Counted from the stretch's first letter, positions 1 through 5,389 are shown. The stretch is 7,670 nt of DNA from Methanobacteriota archaeon (GCA_005879045.1 VBLV01000158.1:1-7670), one strand, 5' to 3'. Notes: generated by a model from the sequence alone, not told the origin. Numbers and translations: made by a program.

Positions 1-393
1 CTCGACGATGGCCGGGAGCAGCTCGTTGTACCGCGGCGTCTTGACGATGTACGATTGGGCTCCGGACTCCATCGCCTGCAGGGCGGCCTCCTCGCCCCCC
101 AGCGGCACGACGAAGATGATCGGCGTGCCCGGGAGTCGACCGCCGAGGGCCCGAAGGAGTTCGATGCCGTTCCCATCGCGCAACTTGCTCCCGATCACGA
201 CCGCATCAAAGTGATAGGCGAGCGCGAGCTGCAAACCCTGCTTTCGAGTGGCGGCGGTCCGGACGATCCAGCCTTTGCGAGTCAGGGCGGCGATGCTCAG
301 AATCTGGTGGTCTTCGTTGCCGTCAACCACGAGGACGGCAACGGGGGCTGCGCTGTTCGCCCCCGCGACCTCAGAGGGAGTCGTCTGGGCCAT
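1..393 (-). CDS. Receiver-domain protein lacking the phospho-acceptor Asp (pseudo-receiver), 3' end cut by window edge
   Basis: Translating the minus strand from ATG at 393 gives an open frame of 131 residues that runs off the left edge. It has the layout of a response-regulator receiver domain: strand 1 VAVLVVDGNED (residues 18-28), strand 3 FDAVVIGSKLRDGNGIELL (62-80), strand 4 TPIIFVVPLGGEE (90-102) and the strand 5 lysine in SYIVKTP (Lys118). The usual phospho-acceptor Asp, at the end of strand 3, aligns with Gly68. The second residue of the acidic pair is Gly25 and the switch Thr/Ser is Val96. Asp24 and Lys118 remain. It is therefore probably not phosphorylated in the standard way. A TATA-like box lies at 465-473, about 75 bases upstream, so it may be transcribed independently of the KaiC-like gene upstream. 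An in-frame GTG at 450 is a less likely start, as it lies too close to that box. Whether an output domain follows cannot be seen. The receiver fold is confident; the function is open. Confidence 0.85.
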   Translation of the reverse strand, partial: MAQTTPSEVAGANSAAPVAVLVVDGNEDHQILSIAALTRKGWIVRTAATRKQGLQLALAYHFDAVVIGSKLRDGNGIELLRALGGRLPGTPIIFVVPLGGEEAALQAMESGAQSYIVKTPRYNELLPAIVE

Positions 394-464
394 GGCGGAT
401 CGGTGGGCGCCTGAACCGACGCGAGGATGCCCTCGCGCAGGACGTCGCACCAGTTCCCCGGCGG

Positions 465-473
465 GTATAAAGG
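465..473 (-). promoter_or_regulatory. TATA-like box for the receiver gene
   Basis: Read on the minus strand the bases are CCTTTATAC, an AT-rich core in GC-rich surroundings. A start of transcription about 25 bases downstream (near 440) would leave a leader of roughly 45-50 bases before ATG 393. No clear Shine-Dalgarno sequence precedes that ATG. Placement by eye only. Confidence 0.4.
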
Positions 474-553
474 ACTAGCGGGGAGATTCGCGGTTTCGTC
501 ACTTAATTCGTAGGCGTTTGGTGGACCCATCCCGAAGAAGTGACGAATGACCC

Positions 554-1345
554 CTATGCGGTCCCGCTGACGGCCCGCGTCACCTCGAACGACCCATCTT
601 CGAAGGAGAACGCGTAGTACCCGGTGTCGTGTTTCGTGCCGCGCATCTTCACGACCCGCAGGCGACGTTGCACGAACAGGTCGGACGTCGAATGCATCTC
701 GAGGGCGAGAATCCCGTCGGCAAGGTACGCTTCTTCGGGGGACGAGCCGCCGGTCCCGAGGTCGAGCGGTCTCTCCGAAATCAGGAAGGTCAAGGTCCCG
801 AGGTCTCGCAACCACTCGAAGAGGAAGTAGAGTTCGGACCGACGATCTTGCATCTTCGCCATCGTCTCGAGGACGTCGAGCGAGTCGACGACGAGGACCG
901 AGACCGGGTCGGCCTTCATCACGTTCTTGCAGTACATCTTGAACAGTTCGAGCCAGGTGCCGCGCCCCTGGAGGTAGTTCAGGTTCTTGCGGATATTTCC
1001 CATGTCGAGGGTCACGATCTGTTCCGCCGCTCGCGGGTCCGCCATCGCCATCGAGGCCATGTGCTCGAGGATCAGATCCTTCCCTTGTTCGAGGGTGAAG
1101 TATGCGGACTTGCGGCTTTCTTGGAGTGCGTTCTGGTACAGGATCGAATACGTGAGGGAAGACTTCATGGTCCCCGGCGCCCCGCTCACGAGGACGACGT
1201 ACCCTTCCGGGATTCCACCATTCAGGACGTCGTCGAAGCCCCGCACATAGGTCTTGACGCGATTCCGACTCGTGACGCGCCCTCCGGGGTCGGATGTATG
1301 CGCCCATCGGCCTAAGCCTTTTCCTCCGAGAGGTCGAGCGCACAA
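554..1345 (-). CDS. KaiC-like RecA-superfamily ATPase, single domain
   Basis: A 263-residue single-domain ATPase of the archaeal KaiC/GvpD-like group, a family of signalling or regulatory ATPases related to RecA/RadA. Visible motifs are the family entry YVRGFDDVLNGGIPEG (33-48), Walker A GAPGTMKSS (55-63), Walker B VLVVDS (150-155), the FLISER segment (187-192), the LADGILALEM element, and the late KMRGTKHD motif typical of the family. After Walker A, the usual Glu-Glu pair reads Glu86-Gln87 (TLEQGKD), so one of the catalytic acidic residues of KaiC is changed. The start is uncertain. The open frame begins with TTG at 1345; an internal GTG at 1246 would cut off the conserved entry. A weak TATA-like stretch near 1373-1379 (minus) lies about 25-30 bases before the TTG and would fit a leaderless transcript. 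The receiver gene follows 160 bases downstream on the same strand, suggesting a functional pair. Exact role unknown. Confidence 0.88.
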   Translation of the reverse strand: MCARPLGGKGLGRWAHTSDPGGRVTSRNRVKTYVRGFDDVLNGGIPEGYVVLVSGAPGTMKSSLTYSILYQNALQESRKSAYFTLEQGKDLILEHMASMAMADPRAAEQIVTLDMGNIRKNLNYLQGRGTWLELFKMYCKNVMKADPVSVLVVDSLDVLETMAKMQDRRSELYFLFEWLRDLGTLTFLISERPLDLGTGGSSPEEAYLADGILALEMHSTSDLFVQRRLRVVKMRGTKHDTGYYAFSFEDGSFEVTRAVSGTA

Positions 1346-1502
1346 TCTTCAAATAATGTCTCCAATCAGCGACTAATAGTTGAAATCGGGAGAGAATGAC
1401 AAGTCAAATCCCCATGCGACTTGCGTGGCAGTGAGTGCCCAACGGCTCTATCATCCCGGTAGCGGGAAAACCCCCATGTAGTTTCCACGAGCCGTGCCGC
1501 AA

Positions 1503-1760
1503 TCACCTGGTTTTGGCCTCTTGTCTCCGTTTCATGATGAAGGCGAACAGTCCTGCGGCAAGAAGGAAGAGGAAGAATCCGCTGAGAATCCAGTAGATCT
1601 CTGCATAGGCCAATCCAAAGTACAGAGTTACTGCAATGGCGACGAGGATGTAGGCTGCGGTCATAAAGACAAAAAGCGGGATGACCACCCAAGTTCGAGG
1701 CCTGCCTTGCTTGTCGAAAAGCGGCCACGGCAAACCTCGCTTGTCATACAACGGCCACAT
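1503..1760 (-). CDS. Small two-helix membrane protein with N-terminal tandem decapeptide repeat
   Basis: I do not recognise this 85-residue protein. From ATG at 1760 it begins with two 10-residue tandem units, WPLYDKRGLP and WPLFDKQGRP (residues 2-21). Two hydrophobic helices follow, roughly residues 25-50 (VVIPLFVFMTAAYILVAIAV) and 53-76 (AEIYWILSGFFLFLLAAGLF), then a basic tail (MKRRQEAKTR) likely to face the cytoplasm. ATG 1760 was chosen because it is the last codon of a 34-bp element shared with the next gene upstream, which contains a GAGG-type ribosome-binding sequence. An in-frame TTG at 1790 would add ten residues. It lies 48 bases after the stop of the other small membrane protein, so the two are probably co-transcribed. 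The surrounding region appears somewhat less GC-rich than the translation genes. Confidence 0.7.
   Translation of the reverse strand: MWPLYDKRGLPWPLFDKQGRPRTWVVIPLFVFMTAAYILVAIAVTLYFGLAYAEIYWILSGFFLFLLAAGLFAFIMKRRQEAKTR
1698..1757 (-). repeat. Two tandem 30-bp coding units (decapeptide repeat)
   Basis: Bases 1757-1728 and 1727-1698 encode WPLYDKRGLP and WPLFDKQGRP. By eye about 21 of 30 bases match, and 7 of 10 residues are identical. This suggests an old in-frame duplication at the N-terminus of the small membrane protein. Confidence 0.75.
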
Positions 1761-1791
1761 GCCGAAACCTCTATCCTTCCATATCGGCAAA
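1758..1791 (-). repeat. 34-bp leader element, copy A
   Basis: On the minus strand this element runs from TTTGCCG at its 5' end to the start codon ATG at 1760. It contains GGATAGAGG, which includes a plausible ribosome-binding sequence, and matches copy B at 31 of 34 bases. GCCGA near its 5' end can pair with TCGGC just before the ATG, which would put the ribosome-binding sequence in a loop. Confidence 0.8.
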
Positions 1792-1808
1792 GCCCTTCCG
1801 GCGGGGAA

Positions 1809-2015
1809 TCACCTGACTATGGCACGCCGCTCGCGAAAAAGGAGAACCAAACCCACGCCGTACAGCACGATGGCCACCAACTCGGCGTCTTTGGGGAGGA
1901 TGTCCAATAACATAAGGAGGAAGATCATGGAGGCTCCCAAATACAAAACGGCGACAACCGGCAACACGGCTCGGAGCCGGGAATGGGACGGAGGCAATGT
2001 GGCGCTTCCAGCCAT
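1809..2015 (-). CDS. Small two-helix membrane protein
   Basis: An unrecognised 68-residue protein from ATG 2015. After a short hydrophilic start (MAGSATLPPSHSRLR) it has two hydrophobic helices, about residues 16-37 (AVLPVVAVLYLGASMIFLLM) and 46-62 (ELVAIVLYGVGLVLLF), joined by a short DILPKD turn, and ends in a basic RERRAIVR tail. The start was chosen because this ATG ends the 34-bp element also found before the downstream membrane protein. The frame is open much further upstream, but that extension is Arg/Pro/Ser-rich and looks like non-coding read-through. It is probably the first gene of a two-gene unit with the gene at 1503-1760. Helix order and length are similar in the two proteins, but I cannot show homology by eye. 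Confidence 0.65.
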   Translation of the reverse strand: MAGSATLPPSHSRLRAVLPVVAVLYLGASMIFLLMLLDILPKDAELVAIVLYGVGLVLLFRERRAIVR

Positions 2016-2046
2016 GCCGAAACCTCTATCCCTCCATCGCGGCAAA
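2013..2046 (-). repeat. 34-bp leader element, copy B
   Basis: Nearly identical to copy A (31 of 34 bases), and it again ends on the start codon, here at 2015. The three differences lie in the 5' half; the 19 bases next to and including the ATG are identical. The outer pairing is reduced to GCCG with CGGC. No clear promoter is seen upstream, although GAAAGGAATTTG just before the element is the most AT-rich stretch. Confidence 0.8.
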
Positions 2047-2150
2047 TTCCTTTCGATTCGGGACCTCGGGGCCGCGCTGCCGTGAGCAGAGGGAGACGAG
2101 AGCCAAGTCTGGGCTCCAAAACGAATTAGCGTCGATGGACTCGGACCGCT

Positions 2151-2161
2151 TTCTTCAAATA
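2151..2161 (+). promoter_or_regulatory. TATA-like box for the DUF1616-like gene
   Basis: The sequence TTCTTCAAATA centres about 28 bases before the TTG start at 2185, the spacing expected for a leaderless archaeal transcript. No Shine-Dalgarno sequence precedes that start. The match to a TATA consensus is weak. Confidence 0.35.
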
Positions 2162-2184
2162 GACTCGGGCCGCTGGGCCGCGCA

Positions 2185-2805
2185 TTGTCGGACGATGTCC
2201 TCGGCGCAATCGTCGCGACGGCCCGCGTGATCGGGGCGCTCGTCCTCCTGTTCTTCCTGCCGGGGTTCCTCCTCATCAACGCGCTCTATCCCCGAAAAGG
2301 GGAGCTGGACCGGGAGTACGACGCGTTGTACCGCGTCACCCTCGGGATCGTCCTGTCCATTGCCGTCACCGTGTTCTGGTCGTTCTTCCTCAACTCGCTC
2401 GGCGTTAACGAGGCCACGGGCCTCGGCTACGTCGTGGGGCCCAACATCGCGGGCGGATTGATCGGTCTCTCCGCGTCGTTCTTCGCACTCGGCTGGTGGC
2501 GCGGCGCCTACCCTTGGATGGCCCGCGTTCATCCCGCCCTCGCGCGAGTGCCCAAGCCCGGGCCCGGAGAACTCCTGACGGAGGATGAGCGGGACCATCG
2601 GGTGCGCCTGAAGCTCCAGCAACTCGCTGAGAAGCGCGAGGCGTTACGGCGGGCGATCAAAGACGCCGAACGACGGATGCGCCTGCAATCGGCCGACGCA
2701 CGATCCCACTATGAGACGCTTCGTGACAAATCGCGCGCGGAGCTCCGGAGCGTCGAAGCGGAGCTGAAGAAGCTCGAAGAGGAGCGGGCCGCGGAACTCT
2801 ATTGA
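2185..2805 (+). CDS. DUF1616-like membrane protein with C-terminal coiled coil
   Basis: A 206-residue protein with three predicted membrane helices at about residues 8-34, 50-70 and 79-104, followed by a cytoplasm-type charged tail. The segment LPGFLLINALYPRKGELD (25-42), and the following helix ending in a Leu/Asn-rich stretch, resemble the N-terminal part of archaeal DUF1616 proteins, whose function is not established. From about residue 133 to the end it is highly charged and helical (KLQQLAEKREALRR, ELKKLEEERAAEL), consistent with a coiled coil. The start is TTG 2185, as no in-frame ATG fits; a TATA-like box sits about 28 bases upstream. It is the first gene of a plus-strand unit and Pth2 begins 11 bases after its stop. 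The family assignment is by eye and moderately sure; the coiled-coil tail appears to be an addition to the membrane part. Confidence 0.75.
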   Translation: MSDDVLGAIVATARVIGALVLLFFLPGFLLINALYPRKGELDREYDALYRVTLGIVLSIAVTVFWSFFLNSLGVNEATGLGYVVGPNIAGGLIGLSASFFALGWWRGAYPWMARVHPALARVPKPGPGELLTEDERDHRVRLKLQQLAEKREALRRAIKDAERRMRLQSADARSHYETLRDKSRAELRSVEAELKKLEEERAAELY

Positions 2806-2816
2806 CGAGGCCGAAC

Positions 2817-3170
2817 ATGGACTACAAGCTCGTGATTGCGGTTCGTTCGGACCTCGACTTGTCCCGAGGGAAGCTCGCGGTCCAAGTGGCCCACGCCGCC
2901 GTGCTGGCGGCCCTCGAGGCGAAGGCCCGCCACCGGAAATGGTTCGCGGAATGGATTGCGGAGGGCCAGAAAAAGGTCGTCGTGAAGGGCGGCTCCCTCG
3001 CGGATCTCCGAGCGCTCCAAGCGAAGGCTCGATCGATGCACTTGCCGACGGCCCTCGTGGAGGACGCGGGCTTGACGGAGCTTCCGCCCGGGACGGTCAC
3101 CTGCGTCGGGATTGGTCCGGGCCCGAACGCAATCGTGGACCAGGTCACGGGCCGTCTCCCGTTGATGTGA
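2817..3170 (+). CDS. pth2: Peptidyl-tRNA hydrolase, archaeal/eukaryotic type (Pth2)
   Basis: Cleaves the ester bond of peptidyl-tRNA released from stalled or aborted translation, freeing tRNA in the cytoplasm. The 117-residue product has the usual family length and its landmarks: YKLVIAVRSDLDLSRGKLAVQ near the N-terminus with the conserved Lys (Lys17), QVAHAA (residues 20-25), the central KKVVVKGGS segment, the LTELPPGTVTCVGIGPGP motif and the terminal VDQVTGRLPLM. ATG 2817 is preferred over TTG 2802: the family starts just before this point and GAGG (2807-2810) lies six bases before the ATG. It is 11 bases downstream of the membrane protein and one base before the DUF99 gene, so the three are probably one operon. 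Confidence 0.96.
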   Translation: MDYKLVIAVRSDLDLSRGKLAVQVAHAAVLAALEAKARHRKWFAEWIAEGQKKVVVKGGSLADLRALQAKARSMHLPTALVEDAGLTELPPGTVTCVGIGPGPNAIVDQVTGRLPLM

Positions 3171-3171
3171 C

Positions 3172-3744
3172 ATGAAGGCGAAGTCCCGCTTCCTCGGGAT
3201 CGACGACGCCCCGTTCCGTTTCTCCGATGAGACCGTTCCCGTCGTCGGAGTCGTTGTGCAGGCGCCGTCGTACATCGAAGGTGTCCTCACCACACTGACC
3301 GAAGTCGACGGGCACGATGCGACGGAGCGGATCGCCGCGATGGTGCGGCGTTCGCGGTACCTGGCCGGGCTCGCCGCAATCCTGATCGACGGGACCGCGG
3401 TCGGCGGCTTCAATGTCATCGATATCGACGCGGTCCACAAGGCAGTCGACCGACCCGTCATCACGGTCACCCGGAAAAAACCCAATCTCGATTCCATGGA
3501 GACCGCATTGCGCCGCCGTTTCGACGACTGGAAGGAACGATTCGCGATGATTTGTCGGCACGACCTTGAGTCGATTCGCACCGGGCACGGAACACTCTGG
3601 GTGACCTATGTCGGTGCAAAGCAGGCGGAGGTCCAAGAAGCGCTCTCCCTCACCACGGTTCGGGGCGTGCTGCCAGAACCGCTCCGCGTCGCGCACCTGA
3701 TCGCCGCGGGAATCATCCGAGGCGAGTCTCGCGGCCGCGCATGA
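3172..3744 (+). CDS. DUF99 (UPF0215) family protein
   Basis: A 190-residue protein matching the archaeal DUF99/UPF0215 family in length and in motifs: FLGIDDAPF (residues 7-15), VVGVVVQ, the DGHDATERIAAMV segment (46-58), ILIDGTAVGGFNVIDI (71-86) and RPVITVTRKKP. The family is thought to have an endonuclease V-like (RNase H-like) fold. Asp11-Asp12 and the DG in LIDGT are the conserved acidic positions, but I know of no proven reaction. It starts one base after the Pth2 stop, so translation is probably coupled. Its stop lies 22 bases from the convergent Pelota gene, leaving almost no room for a separate terminator. The family is confident; the function is unknown. Confidence 0.92.
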   Translation: MKAKSRFLGIDDAPFRFSDETVPVVGVVVQAPSYIEGVLTTLTEVDGHDATERIAAMVRRSRYLAGLAAILIDGTAVGGFNVIDIDAVHKAVDRPVITVTRKKPNLDSMETALRRRFDDWKERFAMICRHDLESIRTGHGTLWVTYVGAKQAEVQEALSLTTVRGVLPEPLRVAHLIAAGIIRGESRGRA

Positions 3745-3766
3745 CCGCCCGCAAACTGTCGCCATC

Positions 3767-4801
3767 TCACTTGATCGGGAACCGGAGGAGCGCGGCGATC
3801 CCGCCAAGGGCCTCCAGCTTCTGGCCCGCCTCGTGATGGCGGCTCACCAGGACGACGGCCCCTCGAGCGGACTCCGCGGACCGCATGAGATCCTCGATTC
3901 CGGGATTCCTGGCGACGGCGTCGCTCACGAGGAGGGTCTCGACCGCGCCGGCTTCGATCGCTTCGGCGACTTCGGCGGTACCGTATGCGCAAGGCCGGTT
4001 CGTGGCGATGGCCTCCAGCAGCGTCTCGACGAGCCGCGTTTCGTAACCGACCCGGCTGTCGCCGAACACCTTCGCGCCGACGCCCGCTTTGAGCGCCTCC
4101 TGAATCCCTTGCATCCCGGGGTGCGCCGTACCGTGCGTATGGACTTTCGAGGCCAGGGCAGGCTCCCTCGCTTTGACGTACTCCAAGAACGCGTCGCGCG
4201 TGAAGCCGGGTCCCACGAGGACCAACGCCTCTCCGATTTCCATGATGCGCAACTTCGCGACGATCTCGTCAAAGTAGACGGAACGGGCGTCTCCCGACGG
4301 GAACATCTTGCCATGGCCCGGCGCACGGATGGTCGCCAATTCCCGGACGCCATATTGGCGGAGCTGCGCGAGGAGCGCTTCTTCGTCGTCCAGGGAAAGG
4401 AAGGCGACCAGGGGCTTCTGGGCCGCCGCAACGGCCTCCTCGATCCGTCGCAACTCATGTGGCTGCCACGTCTTGATGACCGAGAGGACGTCATCAACGG
4501 CGACGTTCAGCGTGTGATGCCGCCCCAGGTCTTGCGGTCCCTCGACGATGACACCGGTGATGCGTAGGCGGTCCGAGAACGCCTGGAATTCGACGCTCTC
4601 CACCCGGATCGTGAGGGTGACGCGGACCTTCTCGCCCCGCTCCGGGCGGACCTTGTCGGTCTTCACTTCCTCGCGGCGGTATGTCGAGGCGCGAACGAGG
4701 TCCCCGGGAAGGACGAGGTTGTGGAGATGCCAGAGGTCGTCCGCGTTCTCCACGCGGACTTTGATCTCCCCCGTCTTTGGGTCCCGATGGAGGACACGCA
4801 T
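3767..4801 (-). CDS. pelA: Pelota (aPelota/Dom34), ribosome rescue factor
   Basis: Archaeal Pelota enters the empty A site of stalled ribosomes and, with aEF1A and ABCE1, promotes subunit splitting. The 344-residue length is normal. The N-terminal Sm-like domain is clear (EIKVRVENADDLWHLHNLV, PGDLVRASTYRREEVKTD), followed by the central eRF1-like domain (about 130-260; AFLSLDDEEALLAQL, LVLVGPGFTRDAFLEYV). The C-terminal domain shows FGDSRVGYETRLVETLLEAI, the YGTAEVAEAIEAGAVETLLVSD block and the end motif HHEAGQKLEALGGIAALLRF. As expected for Pelota rather than aRF1, there is no GGQ motif. The start is ATG 4801, the family N-terminus. Immediate promoter signals are weak (AAATAC near 4830 on the minus strand); a strong TATA-like box on this strand lies farther away at 4967-4975. 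It is convergent with the Pth2/DUF99 unit. Confidence 0.96.
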   Translation of the reverse strand: MRVLHRDPKTGEIKVRVENADDLWHLHNLVLPGDLVRASTYRREEVKTDKVRPERGEKVRVTLTIRVESVEFQAFSDRLRITGVIVEGPQDLGRHHTLNVAVDDVLSVIKTWQPHELRRIEEAVAAAQKPLVAFLSLDDEEALLAQLRQYGVRELATIRAPGHGKMFPSGDARSVYFDEIVAKLRIMEIGEALVLVGPGFTRDAFLEYVKAREPALASKVHTHGTAHPGMQGIQEALKAGVGAKVFGDSRVGYETRLVETLLEAIATNRPCAYGTAEVAEAIEAGAVETLLVSDAVARNPGIEDLMRSAESARGAVVLVSRHHEAGQKLEALGGIAALLRFPIK

Positions 4802-4866
4802 CGCGTCGCGGCCATGGAGTGAGTTCGTATTTCTGCGTATCGAAGTGGGCCGACCCAGCGCTCGCT

Positions 4867-4880
4867 AGCATCCTAACGGC
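4867..4880. repeat. Related palindromic site 1 (imperfect)
   Basis: AGCATCCTAACGGC, preceded by CT, resembles the perfect palindrome at 5307-5324: TAGCAT, one changed base, then CTAACGG. It is in the region between the divergent Pelota and 4979 genes. It may be a protein-binding site; no regulator is known. Confidence 0.4.
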
Positions 4881-4944
4881 GAGGGATCGACTCGGATCAC
4901 TCGGGGCTCGCGGACGGATTGCGTACATTCGTCCACCCCATCGA

Positions 4945-4963
4945 AAGGCTATAATATAGCCTT
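4945..4963 (+). promoter_or_regulatory. 19-bp palindrome overlapping a TATA-like box
   Basis: AAGGCTATAATATAGCCTT has perfect 9-base arms around a central A at 4954. Its AT core is about 25 bases before the GTG at 4979, exactly where a TATA box for a leaderless transcript would sit. The symmetry suggests either an operator on top of the promoter or a promoter usable in both directions. Confidence 0.65.
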
Positions 4964-4966
4964 GTC

Positions 4967-4975
4967 ATATATAAA
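4967..4975 (-). promoter_or_regulatory. TATA-like box facing Pelota
   Basis: On the minus strand it reads TTTATATAT, close to the archaeal TATA consensus. Leftward transcription would start near 4942-4945 and give Pelota a leader of about 140 bases, including palindromic site 1. For the plus-strand gene at 4979 it is too close to the start to be the TATA box. Confidence 0.45.
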
Positions 4976-4978
4976 TAT

Positions 4979-5344
4979 GTGGCAGAATCCGACCCGGCCA
5001 GAGACTGGAGCGAGCCGACGGTCCTCCTCTCCTACGACGTGGCCGGGGCGGCGCGGTCGCTTTCGGTCCGCGTGGCCCAGCTAATCTTCGGGCGGTCCGA
5101 CGCCGGTCCGGACGTCCCTTCGCCGTACATCGCTCGGCCCGGGGTCGTGTGGATCGGGCAGTCCGTCCTCCTCATGCCTGGGCCCGTTGCGAGGGAACTC
5201 GCGGAGAAGCTGCGAGGCCTCGGAGCCACGGTCACGACGGCCCGCGTGACAATCGCGGGGACGGAACTCGAGGCCTTCCGACGAAAGAGGCAGCGGCGGT
5301 CTGTGCCCGTTAGCATGCTAACGGATGTGGGCCAACTCCGATAG
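4979..5344 (+). CDS. Unrecognised small alpha/beta protein, 121 residues
   Basis: I do not recognise a named family. The protein is soluble, with no signal peptide or membrane helix. The pattern is: strand TVLLSYDVAG (residues 14-23), helix RSLSVRVAQLIFGRSD (26-41), a Pro-rich loop, strands around RPGVVWIGQSVLLMPG (53-68), helix VARELAEKLRGLG (70-82), strand TVTTARVTI (84-92), then a basic tail (RRKRQRRS). The YDV strand-helix start and beta-alpha-beta order recall small ferredoxin-like proteins such as Cas2, but there is no cas gene or CRISPR array here and no sequence identity that I can assert. The start is GTG 4979, about 25 bases after a palindromic TATA-like box, so probably leaderless. 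A perfect 18-bp palindrome lies inside the last codons. High-GC third positions and conserved-looking blocks support real coding. Confidence 0.72.
   Translation: MAESDPARDWSEPTVLLSYDVAGAARSLSVRVAQLIFGRSDAGPDVPSPYIARPGVVWIGQSVLLMPGPVARELAEKLRGLGATVTTARVTIAGTELEAFRRKRQRRSVPVSMLTDVGQLR
5307..5324. repeat. Perfect 18-bp palindrome (site 2)
   Basis: CCGTTAGCATGCTAACGG is identical to its reverse complement. It lies in the last codons of the 4979 gene and about 65-80 bases before the ATG at 5390, just upstream of that gene's TATA-like box. Related sites are at 4867-4880 and 5874-5887. Confidence 0.8.
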
Positions 5345-5357
5345 GCGCGCGCGCTAG

Positions 5358-5366
5358 CCTTATGTT
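5358..5366 (+). promoter_or_regulatory. TATA-like box for the 5390 gene
   Basis: CCTTATGTT centres about 27 bases before ATG 5390, consistent with a leaderless transcript. The same heptamer CTTATGT occurs on the minus strand before the S6e gene (7585-7591). Confidence 0.45.
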
Positions 5367-5389
5367 CTCGTCCGCGCCTGCGGACAGCA

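Noticed and set aside
629..1315. Long plus-strand open frame opposite the KaiC-like gene
   Set aside because: It is the antisense shadow of a clear ATPase; its product is His/Asp/Arg-rich with no recognisable motif.
1366..1728. Minus-strand open frame of 120 codons overlapping the first small membrane protein
   Set aside because: It has no hydrophobic or motif pattern and conflicts with the better-supported frame at 1503-1760; its part before 1503 looks like intergenic leader for the KaiC-like gene.
2404..2413. GTTAACGAGG, identical to part of palindromic site 3
   Set aside because: It lies inside the membrane protein coding sequence (Val-Asn-Glu), lacks the left half of the motif, and a single 10-base match can arise by chance.
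2802..2816. TTG at 2802 as the Pth2 start
   Set aside because: The ATG at 2817 matches the family N-terminus and has GAGG six bases upstream; the extension would overlap the previous stop.
3145..3807. Minus-strand open frame of 220 codons opposite the DUF99 gene
   Set aside because: Arg/Asp/Gly-rich composition and full overlap with a confidently identified gene indicate a high-GC shadow.
4802..4978. A tRNA or other structured RNA in the Pelota upstream region
   Set aside because: Short complementary arms such as GGACG/CGTCC exist, but no cloverleaf, T-arm GTTCRA consensus or anticodon arm can be assembled.
4979..5344. Calling the 121-residue protein Cas2
   Set aside because: No CRISPR repeats, no cas1 or other cas genes are present, and the resemblance is only in predicted order of strands and helices.
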